Of a DNA stretch of 64,000 nucleotides, positions 36,223 to 42,930 are shown in pieces (position 1 is the stretch's first letter; each line of letters opens with the position of its first letter). Made by a program: the position numbers and the translations under genes. The notes under the pieces were generated by a model. It searched no databases. It saw only the letters and a list, made by a program, of their open reading frames with translations, and was not told where the DNA came from. Origin of the DNA: Pseudomaricurvus alcaniphilus (lineage in GTDB: Bacteria > Pseudomonadota > Gammaproteobacteria > Pseudomonadales > Cellvibrionaceae). The stretch is from contig NZ_JAAOIX010000001.1 of NCBI RefSeq assembly GCF_011440395.1, positions 682,001 to 746,000 on the forward strand. Reading direction: 5' to 3'.

Positions 36223-36921
36223 ATGAAGACCTCAACTGCGGGCCACAACTCGTCTAACGTCATCGACTTCTTCACCGGGCAGCCCTTTTCCGAGCTGCAC
36301 AACCAACGCATCATCCGCCTCTCCCCCGAGCTCGACGGCTTGGAAATGCTCTACTCCAACGAAGCCAACCCCGACAAACTGTTCAGCCTGAAAATCCTCT
36401 GCTGGGGCCTCAGGGCCAACGGTGAGGTTGTCGGCCTGGTGCCCTGGCTGGACGATATCGTTCCGGCGCCGGAAATCCAGGACCCGCTGAACGGCAAGTG
36501 GGAGGGCTACTACGACCCGGGTATCGATGAAATCTTCTTCGACGGCCCCATTCACAAAGTGGTCGAACTGGAAACCGCCGCCGAGTATTACGATCTCCAA
36601 TGCGAGAACCCCAATGACGTCGTGCAGGAAATTCCGGATACCATCGGTACCCACGCGGTCCTGTCCAGCAATGGCTTTCATACCATCACCCTGACCGAAG
36701 TGGTGAGTTGGCGCCTGCATTACGATGGCACCCTCTGCGGCATGCTGGCCGACCCCAAGAAAATCAAGAGCACACCGGTTCTGCCGGGCGATGACTGCCT
36801 GTACCCGGCACCGAGCCGACAGGAGTTTCGCTACTTTTTTCAACACCAGATTGCCAATAAACTCAAGGCCGAAGATCCGGAAGCCCTGGCGGCTATTTCC
36901 AGCCTGGTGGAAGAAGTCTAG
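36223..36921 (+). CDS. Hypothetical acidic cytoplasmic protein
   Basis: A 232-residue protein without signal or membrane segment. It has a strong ribosome site (GGAGG 7-8 bases before the ATG at 36223). The sequence is acidic and Pro/Asp-rich, with EMLYSNEANPDKLFSLKILC, GKWEGYYDPGIDEIFF and VLPGDDCLYPAPSRQEFRYF. I recognise no named domain. It stands alone, divergent from the GGCT operon and convergent with tusA across a hairpin. Codon use looks like the neighbours, so it seems a resident gene. Confidence 0.75.
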   Translation: MKTSTAGHNSSNVIDFFTGQPFSELHNQRIIRLSPELDGLEMLYSNEANPDKLFSLKILCWGLRANGEVVGLVPWLDDIVPAPEIQDPLNGKWEGYYDPGIDEIFFDGPIHKVVELETAAEYYDLQCENPNDVVQEIPDTIGTHAVLSSNGFHTITLTEVVSWRLHYDGTLCGMLADPKKIKSTPVLPGDDCLYPAPSRQEFRYFFQHQIANKLKAEDPEALAAISSLVEEV

Positions 36922-36975
36922 GCCATAGCCTCGGCACCGGTGGCCAATGCCATAAGCAGTGTGCCGACAACTGTA

Positions 36976-37007
36976 CGCGGTCGCCGTTAATTTGGCGGCA
37001 GACCGCG
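36976..37007. terminator. Hairpin between convergent genes (possible bidirectional terminator)
   Basis: CGCGGTC (36976-36982) pairs with GACCGCG (37001-37007), with a further GCC/GGC pairing inside. It sits just outside the tusA stop and 55 bases after the upstream stop. No long T-run follows, so efficiency is uncertain. Confidence 0.4.
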
Positions 37008-37008
37008 G

Positions 37009-37242
37009 CTACGCCTTGCGAATAAGGTAGCAATAAAGCCCCTCTTGCTGCGACATCGACAGCAACTCATGGCCTAAAAACTGGCAAAACCTGGGTATGT
37101 CACGCTCGGTGGATGGATCCGTGGCAATTACCTTGATGGTTGCGCCTGCTTTCGATCTGCGTATTTCATTGTGCAGCAGCATCACCGGCTCGGGACAACG
37201 CAGGCCACTGGTGTCTAATATTTTGTCAAATGTGCTCTGCAT
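37009..37242 (-). CDS. tusA: Sulfur carrier protein TusA
   Basis: A 77-residue TusA-fold protein with the active Cys in SGLRCPEPVMLLHNEIR and a typical second half (KVIATDPSTERDIPRFCQFL). TusA carries persulfide sulfur to the tRNA 2-thiouridine and molybdopterin pathways. Length and the CPEP motif match E. coli TusA (81 residues). A single gene, divergent from a small hypothetical gene across about 125 bases. Confidence 0.94.
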   Translation of the reverse strand: MQSTFDKILDTSGLRCPEPVMLLHNEIRRSKAGATIKVIATDPSTERDIPRFCQFLGHELLSMSQQEGLYCYLIRKA

Positions 37243-37366
37243 AACATCCTGGCACTAAACTGAGAGGGTATTTACCAAATCTGTTGCTACACTTAGGTAT
37301 TGAATTACTACACTTACAAGCGCCAGGTGACAGAGCACCGGCAACCAGAACCGGGATTATTCCAGA

Positions 37367-37747
37367 ATGTACCAAAGACCACGCTTCAGTTCTCGCCCGG
37401 ATGTTTTCAGCCGCGGCGCACTGGAACTCACCTTTCAACTGCTGCGGCAAGCTAATTTTGGCCTGGCACTGGATATCCAAAACCAGCTGCAAGGCACCAA
37501 ACTGCCAGAGCTGGCGGCAGAGGAACTGACTGCTCGCAACTCCCGGGAACATTTTCGCATAACCCTCAATGCCCAAACAATCGGCAGAATCGTCGACGCC
37601 CTCACCCGCCTGGGAGAACAGTGTTTACGCAACAAGGCGCAGGAGCAGGACCAACTGCAGGTATTGCGCACCCTGATCAAGGACTGGATGGCTTTGGCCG
37701 AATGGCATATCAGTCGCGCCGAGCCACCGTCGGACACAGTCCACTGA
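37367..37747 (+). CDS. Small hypothetical protein
   Basis: A 126-residue, mainly helical and charged protein (RGALELTFQLLRQANFGLAL, LNAQTIGRIVDALTRLGEQC, LRTLIKDWMALAEWHIS). No signal peptide, membrane helix or known motif. The ATG at 37367 has only a weak purine run upstream. It is divergent from tusA and followed 110 bases later by the monooxygenase-like gene. Function unknown. Confidence 0.6.
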   Translation: MYQRPRFSSRPDVFSRGALELTFQLLRQANFGLALDIQNQLQGTKLPELAAEELTARNSREHFRITLNAQTIGRIVDALTRLGEQCLRNKAQEQDQLQVLRTLIKDWMALAEWHISRAEPPSDTVH

Positions 37748-37857
37748 CGCCGGCCATGTCGGCACCGGCAGCGAAAAGTTGCTGGCTGCGACTTTATGAT
37801 TGTACGCGAATTGCGTAACATCGACCGCCTCAACCAAATTCAGGCCAGAGCCACCAC

Positions 37858-38139
37858 ATGATCATTGTATTAATCGAACGCCAAATTGCCGAAGACATGG
37901 AGCCCACCTACGAAGCGAGCGCCAAGCGCACCCTGCATCTCGCCTACCAGGCACCCGGCTTTATCAACGGTGAGACCTTTATCGATATCAACAATTCCCG
38001 ACGTCGTTTCGTACTCTCGAAGTGGCAGTCCTCGCGTGACTGGTTCGCCTGGTACAGCTCTGATGAGCGCAAGGCCATGATGAACGAGTTAAACCTGTTG
38101 CTCGAACAGCAGGAAAAAATTTCCCTGCTGCAAAATTAA
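37858..38139 (+). CDS. Antibiotic biosynthesis monooxygenase (ABM)-domain protein
   Basis: A 93-residue single ABM/dimeric alpha-beta barrel domain (MIIVLIERQIAEDMEPTYEA, LAYQAPGFINGETFIDINN, RFVLSKWQSSRDWFAWYSS). Such proteins form dimers and include quinone-modifying and haem-degrading oxygenases as well as many with no known activity. No cofactor is implied by the motif set. Divergent or unlinked to its neighbours apart from the preceding small gene. Confidence 0.8.
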   Translation: MIIVLIERQIAEDMEPTYEASAKRTLHLAYQAPGFINGETFIDINNSRRRFVLSKWQSSRDWFAWYSSDERKAMMNELNLLLEQQEKISLLQN

Positions 38140-38168
38140 CCACGCCCGCCAATCTCGCGCCGGCACAG

Positions 38169-38816
38169 CTATGTTCGCTGGATAAATGCGGCAATATGAT
38201 CTGCCACAGTAGCCAGGTGTTGCTGTTGGCTGAATCCCGATCGCACCCGCGGCTTCAGGTCGTGATCGCCGTCGGCCAGCCAAACCAGTTCAATGGCCGC
38301 TGACAGCGTATAATCCCGCACTTCCAGCTCGCTCCCAAGGGCGTCCCGGGTGCCCTGGAAAATGCGGGTTGGGGTGGCCAAATCGGCGAGATGCTCGACC
38401 CGCAACCGGTCCGGTTTGCGCGGCGGGTGAAACGGATAACCGAGACACACCAGGCCAGCTGCCGCCAGCTCATCGGACACCATGGAGGCCATGCGCCCGC
38501 CCAGGGATTTACCGCCAATATAGAGGGGCTGCTGGCCTGGCCCTGCCCCTCGCTGGGCCTCTATTTGCTGCACTACCTGGCGCCAGTGATCCAGCAACAC
38601 TTGCTGCCGGTCCGGTGGCCGCTTGCCCCCCTCCTCGCGCCGCCGCCGCATAAAGGGAAACTCAAACCGAACCACGCCGATGCCCCGCTCTGCCAGCAGG
38701 ACTGCCATGCGCTCCATAAATTCGCTGTCCATTGGCGCCCCGGCACCGTGGGCGAGCACCAGTTGCGGTTGCGGCGGACCGCTATACAGCAGGGGAATCT
38801 CTGGCGCCGCGTTCAT
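38169..38816 (-). CDS. Alpha/beta hydrolase, Tex30/KANL3-like
   Basis: A 215-residue alpha/beta hydrolase with oxyanion segment LVLAHGAGAPMDSEFM, nucleophile elbow GGKSLGGRMAS, Asp region GTRDALGS and catalytic His in DGDHDLKPR. These match the Tex30-like dienelactone-hydrolase family. Substrate unknown; cytoplasmic. The ATG at 38816 overlaps the yheU stop (ATGA), so it is the third gene of a three-gene overlapping operon. Confidence 0.88.
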   Translation of the reverse strand: MNAAPEIPLLYSGPPQPQLVLAHGAGAPMDSEFMERMAVLLAERGIGVVRFEFPFMRRRREEGGKRPPDRQQVLLDHWRQVVQQIEAQRGAGPGQQPLYIGGKSLGGRMASMVSDELAAAGLVCLGYPFHPPRKPDRLRVEHLADLATPTRIFQGTRDALGSELEVRDYTLSAAIELVWLADGDHDLKPRVRSGFSQQQHLATVADHIAAFIQRT

Positions 38817-39055
38817 GACTGGCGCTGCTCCCGCTCCAGCGCCCGGGCATCCGCCTGGGTCATCAGGGTCGCCGTTTGCAGGCGCTGGTCGTAGGCCACT
38901 ACCACTTCGCCACGCTGCACCTGCGCCATCACTTGCGCCACTTTTTCCGCCAGCGACATGTCAATATCGCCGTAGTCGGTGCCCTCGCGAGTGATAAACT
39001 CTTCGATCAGCCCCTGCAGGGCGGCGGCCGACAACTGCTGGTGGGGAATGATCAA
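38813..39055 (-). CDS. yheU: YheU family protein
   Basis: An 80-residue protein matching the UPF0270/YheU family in length and sequence (MIIPHQQLSAAALQGLIEEF, REGTDYGDIDMSLAEKVAQV, GEVVVAYDQRLQTATLM). The biochemical role of the family is unknown. It overlaps its upstream and downstream neighbours by 4 bases each. In many gammaproteobacteria yheU also follows a hydrolase gene, which fits the arrangement here. Confidence 0.92.
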   Translation of the reverse strand: MIIPHQQLSAAALQGLIEEFITREGTDYGDIDMSLAEKVAQVMAQVQRGEVVVAYDQRLQTATLMTQADARALEREQRQS

Positions 39056-39930
39056 GAGCCGCTCCCCGACACGGGCTTCCTGAACTTCAGGGTCATGCGG
39101 TCGCTCTCACCGATTGCCATATACTTCACCCGGTCCTCATCGCCCAGGCGCAAGCTTGGTGGCAAGGTCCACACCCCTTTCGGGTGATCGGTGCTGTCGG
39201 CGGGATTGGCATTGATCTCACTGCGTGCCTCAAGAATAAGGCCGGCGGCAGTGGCCAATTCAATCACCCGCGCCTCGGTGACATAGCCCGAGTCGATCAT
39301 TTGCTGTTCCGAGGTTCCGGGTTTGGCTCGATGCTCCACCACCCCCAGCACGCCACCGGGCTTGAGCAGGCGCGCGAAATCCTCGAAAGCCGCCGGCGCG
39401 AAGCCGGCCTTCATCCAGTTGTGCACATTGCGAAAGGTCAACACAAAATCCGCCGATCCCGCCGGCGCCGCGACGGCTCCGCTCGGAGGATAAAACTCGG
39501 TGATCCGGGTGCCGTTAAACAGCTGCGCCTCGGCACTCACTCGCTGTTCAAAATCGGCCCGCGACTTGCGGAAATATTGCACCTCGGTCGCCGCTGGAAA
39601 GTGAGCCGCGTAGAACTTGCCGGCCGGTGCCAGGTAGGGTGCCAGAATTTCACTGTACCAACCGCCGCCCGGCCATATTTCCACCACCTGGCTGGAGGGC
39701 GTCAGGCCAAAAAATGCCAGCGTTGTACAGGGGTGGCGGTAGCTGTCGCGAGCGGCAAAATGGGGCGAGCGCAGCGGGCTATCGATGGCCGCCAGCAATT
39801 GCTGGTCACAATTTGGCGCAGCGCCCGCCAGCGCTGAGAGGGATATCATAAACAGGCCCAATACCCCCCATCCACAGCGGAGAAAAGAATACCTGCCTGA
39901 CGCGGACTTGTGTGCTTTAGAATTTTGCAT
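39052..39930 (-). CDS. Exported methyltransferase-like protein (COG4798 type)
   Basis: A 292-residue protein with a signal peptide (GVLGLFMISLSALAGAAP, cleavage near residue 38) followed by a class I methyltransferase fold: VVEIWPGGGWYSEILAPYL is the SAM-site region, ADFVLTFRNVHNWMKAG motif IV, and LKPGGVLGVVEH follows. Export of a SAM-fold protein is odd because SAM is cytoplasmic, yet this family commonly has a signal peptide. Substrate unknown. First gene of the operon with yheU and the hydrolase. Confidence 0.85.
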   Translation of the reverse strand: MQNSKAHKSASGRYSFLRCGWGVLGLFMISLSALAGAAPNCDQQLLAAIDSPLRSPHFAARDSYRHPCTTLAFFGLTPSSQVVEIWPGGGWYSEILAPYLAPAGKFYAAHFPAATEVQYFRKSRADFEQRVSAEAQLFNGTRITEFYPPSGAVAAPAGSADFVLTFRNVHNWMKAGFAPAAFEDFARLLKPGGVLGVVEHRAKPGTSEQQMIDSGYVTEARVIELATAAGLILEARSEINANPADSTDHPKGVWTLPPSLRLGDEDRVKYMAIGESDRMTLKFRKPVSGSGS

Positions 39931-40185
39931 ATTTTCCTTCCCGGGAGTTAACTGATATCTTCACCATTGTGATCATCACAGGGCGGCGCCTATACTGGCA
40001 GCCACAGGGTGCCGAAGGCAATAATAAACTGGCCATCAGGATAACAGTCAAGGCAACTATTCCCCACCCTGGGAATCACAGTAACAATCACCACAAAAGC
40101 AATGATCAAAATAACAATGACCACCCTAGCAATAACCAAAGCAATCCACATAACGAATACAGCAATCTGGTAAGGCCCCGCGACT
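39931..40185. other. A/C-rich divergent intergenic region
   Basis: About 255 bases between the exported methyltransferase and the GcvR-like gene. From about 40040 to 40165 the plus strand is almost free of G and rich in CAA, AAC and CCA words, so an RNA from it would be unstructured. The complementary strand opens a hydrophobic frame discussed under findings. It should hold two divergent promoters. No palindrome stands out. Confidence 0.5.
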
Positions 40186-40728
40186 ATGAACCAATCACTG
40201 GTACTGAGCATTCTCAGCGACGACAAGCCCGGCGTGGTGGAAACTCTCGCCAAAACCATCAATGATCACCAGGGCAACTGGCTGGAGAGCCGGCTCAGCC
40301 AGTTGGCGGGCAAGTTTGCCGGAATCCTGCACATATCGGTGCCAGAAGAACAGCTGGAGGCCCTGCAAACCGCGCTGCGCAACTTGCAGAGTTCGCGCGG
40401 CATCCAGGTTGCCACTGCCGCCGCCGCGGGCGCGGAAAACGGCCCCGGAACCATAGTTATGCAATTCAGCCTGATGGGCAATGACCGGGCGGGCATAATT
40501 CGGGAGATTTCCCAGGCTTTTGTCAGCCACGGCATCAACCTCGAGGAATTGGACACCAGCTGCTCCAGCATGCCCTGGAGCGGCACCCCCATGTTCACCG
40601 CCAACGGCTTATTGCGGGTACCGGATTCGGTGGATATCGAGCTGCTGGCCGACCAGCTGGAGGCCATTGCCGATGAGCTCGGTGTCGATTTCGAACTGCG
40701 CGAAACGGAAAGCCCGGTAGCGGACTAA
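40186..40728 (+). CDS. ACT-domain protein, GcvR-like
   Basis: A 180-residue protein with two ACT domains (about residues 5-75, LVLSILSDDKPGVVETLAKT; and 90-165, MQFSLMGNDRAGIIREISQA). This is the architecture of GcvR, which binds GcvA and represses the glycine cleavage operon in response to glycine. No gcvA or gcv genes lie in the window, so the target is inferred from the family only. The ATG at 40186 sits 20-odd bases after the A/C-rich leader. Convergent with the VIT gene across a hairpin. Confidence 0.86.
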   Translation: MNQSLVLSILSDDKPGVVETLAKTINDHQGNWLESRLSQLAGKFAGILHISVPEEQLEALQTALRNLQSSRGIQVATAAAAGAENGPGTIVMQFSLMGNDRAGIIREISQAFVSHGINLEELDTSCSSMPWSGTPMFTANGLLRVPDSVDIELLADQLEAIADELGVDFELRETESPVAD

Positions 40729-40732
40729 CCCC

Positions 40733-40764
40733 CCGGCGGCGGACAAAATCATGGCCGCTGCCGG
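40733..40764. terminator. Hairpin between convergent gcvR-like and VIT genes
   Basis: CCGGCGGCGG (40733-40742) pairs with CCGCTGCCGG (40755-40764) with one G-T wobble, around an A/T-rich 12-base loop. It lies 5 bases after one stop and 15 before the other. There is no T-run, so this is a possible Rho-assisted or bidirectional terminator. Confidence 0.45.
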
Positions 40765-40778
40765 CCCCGCGCCTGGCG

Positions 40779-41537
40779 TCAAAGCGCCACCAACCCCTGC
40801 AGCAAATAGCCGACGCCATAAGCCAGCAGCGCCGCGATGGTGCCGACCGCGGTGGTTTCAAGCGCGGACCAGAGCGGGTTTTGGCTGACGTAACGGCCCT
40901 TTATAGCCCCAACCGCGGCAAAAGTAATCACAGTCACCACAGTACTCAGCAGGAACGGCGCCGCAAAAGTACCTGGCAGCAGCCAGTTGATAATAAAACT
41001 CAACAGCGGCAGGATTCCGGCCAATAAAAACGCACAAAAAGTCACTGCTGCCGACATCAGCGGGTTGATATCCTCCGTCGACAGGCCGTGCTCCTCTTGC
41101 AGCATGGTATCCACCCACAGGTTTTTATCCGACGTAATAACCTCCACAATCTGCTCCAGGCTGTCGCCCTGCAGGCCTTTGCGCTGGTAGAATTGCCGCA
41201 CCTCTTCCCGCTCACCCTCCGGATAGGTCTCCACCTCTGCCATCTCCTGCCGGCGCACACGGCTGCGATACTGGTTTTCCGAGCGAGTGCCCAGGTAATT
41301 GCTCACTGCCATACTGAAGCCGTCGGCCAGCACGTTGGCCAGCCCCAGCACAATCACCACCCCGCTGCTTAGGCCGGCACCAGCGACACCGGTGACTATG
41401 GCGAAGGTGGTGACGGTACCATCAATGGCCCCGTACACCATGTCCTTGAGATAGGTCTGCGAGGGGCCGAGATCGAGCCGCTCCGCGATGGCTTCGGGGG
41501 TATGGGTCGCTTTCATGGTGATACGGCTGGGACGCAT
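40779..41537 (-). CDS. VIT/CCC1-family membrane transporter
   Basis: A 252-residue protein of the VIT1/CCC1 family, which moves Fe2+ or Mn2+ across membranes. It has the N-terminal KDMVYGAIDGTVTTFAIVTG helix with the family Asp, a second helix pair (SSGVVIVLGLANVLADGFSM), a Glu-rich cytosolic segment (residues about 90-150) and three C-terminal helices (FCAFLLAGILPLLSFIINWL, APFLLSTVVTVITFAAVGAI, ALETTAVGTIAALLAYG). The ATG at 41537 is preceded by GGAGGAG. A 14-bp repeat array lies immediately upstream and could control it. Confidence 0.9.
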   Translation of the reverse strand: MRPSRITMKATHTPEAIAERLDLGPSQTYLKDMVYGAIDGTVTTFAIVTGVAGAGLSSGVVIVLGLANVLADGFSMAVSNYLGTRSENQYRSRVRRQEMAEVETYPEGEREEVRQFYQRKGLQGDSLEQIVEVITSDKNLWVDTMLQEEHGLSTEDINPLMSAAVTFCAFLLAGILPLLSFIINWLLPGTFAAPFLLSTVVTVITFAAVGAIKGRYVSQNPLWSALETTAVGTIAALLAYGVGYLLQGLVAL

Positions 41538-41563
41538 CGGCTACTCCTCCCTTCACTCCTGTT

Positions 41564-41619
41564 ACTGGTTAACAGTCACTGGTTAACACTCACCGGTTAA
41601 CACTCACTGGTTAACAAGC
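41564..41619. repeat. 14-bp direct repeat array, four copies of ACTGGTTAACACTC
   Basis: Units start at 41564, 41578, 41592 and 41606. The first three read ACTGGTTAACAGTC, ACTGGTTAACACTC and ACCGGTTAACACTC; the fourth starts ACTGGTTAACA and then diverges. Each contains the palindrome GTTAAC. The array lies 27 bases upstream of the VIT gene start, where it would overlap its promoter. A 14-bp GC palindrome GCGCCGGCCGGCGC lies 18 bases beyond it (41638-41651). Confidence 0.9.
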
Positions 41620-41804
41620 GCGGGCACTGGTCTGTTGGCGCCGGCCGGCGCTGCCTCACTATACCTCGCTTTCACCCGCCAGGGGTGCATTCCGGCCCGC
41701 TGCAGTGCCAGCAGCTCGACCCTGCGAAACAACTTGCGCAACAGCAATGGCAATAAATACAAGGTGTTAGCTGGTTTAACGAACTAATTTGCCCAGCCCT
41801 GGTT

Positions 41805-41810
41805 TATAAT
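41805..41810 (+). promoter_or_regulatory. Likely -10 box of trmL
   Basis: A perfect TATAAT lies 33 bases before the trmL ATG. No good -35 box is seen at 17-18 bases upstream (GAACTA), so the promoter is plausible but not certain. Confidence 0.4.
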
Positions 41811-41843
41811 CGCGCATTTCCAGACCGGGTTGAACGGGAACAC

Positions 41844-42341
41844 ATGACGCAGTCGACAACTGACCAGCCGCAGACACTATTAAACGTGGTTCTGTACGAA
41901 CCGGAGATCCCCCCCAACACCGGTAATATCATTCGCTTGACCGCCAATACCGGCGCCCGCTTGCACCTGATTGAACCGGTCGCCTTCGCCCTGGACGACA
42001 AGCGCTTGCGCCGGGCCGGACTCGACTACGGAGAGTGGCAGGAGATGCAAGTGCACGCCAGCTGGCAGCAATTTATCCAGCAGTGCCAACCCGAGCGGCT
42101 CTTCGCCATCAGCACCAGAGGCACTGCGCGTTTTAGCGAAGCCGGCTTCAGGCCGGGCGATTACGTGGTATTCGGGCCGGAGACCCGGGGCTTGCCGGCG
42201 CCGCTGCTGGCGCAGTTACCGCCGGAGCAGGTGCTGCGAATCCCCATGCGCCCGGGCAGCCGCAGCATGAACCTGTCCAATGCGGCGGCGGTTGTCATCT
42301 ATGAAGCCTGGCGCCAAATGGGCTTTGACGGCGCGGTGTAA
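41844..42341 (+). CDS. trmL: tRNA (cytidine/uridine-2'-O-)-methyltransferase TrmL
   Basis: Methylates the wobble ribose of tRNA-Leu isoacceptors. The 165-residue SPOUT protein has LNVVLYEPEIPPNTGNIIRL, LHLIEPVAFALDDKRLRRAG, the knot motif FGPETRGLP and IPMRPGSRSMNLSNAAAVVI, all as in E. coli TrmL (157 residues). The ATG at 41844 has GAACGGGAAC upstream. Followed 61 bases later by fldB on the same strand. Confidence 0.96.
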   Translation: MTQSTTDQPQTLLNVVLYEPEIPPNTGNIIRLTANTGARLHLIEPVAFALDDKRLRRAGLDYGEWQEMQVHASWQQFIQQCQPERLFAISTRGTARFSEAGFRPGDYVVFGPETRGLPAPLLAQLPPEQVLRIPMRPGSRSMNLSNAAAVVIYEAWRQMGFDGAV

Positions 42342-42402
42342 ACCTGCCCGGCGCAGAGCCAACAGAAAGAAATATGCTTAAACCAATTATTGAGAGATCA
42401 CA

Positions 42403-42930
42403 ATGAACAGGGCCCCGATCGGTTTGTTTTACGGCAGCTCCACCTGCTATACCGAGATGGTCGCCGAAAAGATTGGCGCCGTGCTCGGTCCCGAACTGGT
42501 GGACATTTACAATATCCACGATGAGCCGCTGGCCACCAGCCAGTACTATCAGTTTCTGATAATGGGTATTCCCACCTGGGACTACGGCGAACTGCAGGAA
42601 GACTGGGAGGAGATTTGGGATGAAATCGACGAGCTGGACTTTCACCACCGGCACGTCGCGATTTATGGCCTCGGCGATCAAATCGGTTACCCGGAGTGGT
42701 TCCAGGACGCCATGGGTTATCTGCACCACAAGCTGGTCAAGCTCGGCGCAACAGCCGCCGGCTATTGGCCCAACCAGGGTTACGAATTCGAGCAATCGAA
42801 GGCCCTGACCCCGGACCAGCAACATTTTGTCGGCCTCGCGGTGGACGATGAAAACCAGTTTGACCTGACCGATGACCGCATCGCCCGCTGGTGCAGCCAA
42901 CTGTTGCAGGAATTCGGCCTCACCTCATGA
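42403..42930 (+). CDS. fldB: Flavodoxin FldB
   Basis: A 175-residue long-chain flavodoxin. The FMN phosphate loop is GLFYGSSTCYTEMVAEKI, with the Cys-containing form typical of FldB. FMN-stacking regions are IMGIPTWDYGELQEDWEEIW and YGLGDQIGYPEWFQDAMGY, and the long-chain insert GYWPNQGYEFEQSKAL is present. It serves as a low-potential electron carrier. Its last codons overlap the mnmC start as ATGA, so the two are translationally coupled. Confidence 0.93.
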   Translation: MNRAPIGLFYGSSTCYTEMVAEKIGAVLGPELVDIYNIHDEPLATSQYYQFLIMGIPTWDYGELQEDWEEIWDEIDELDFHHRHVAIYGLGDQIGYPEWFQDAMGYLHHKLVKLGATAAGYWPNQGYEFEQSKALTPDQQHFVGLAVDDENQFDLTDDRIARWCSQLLQEFGLTS

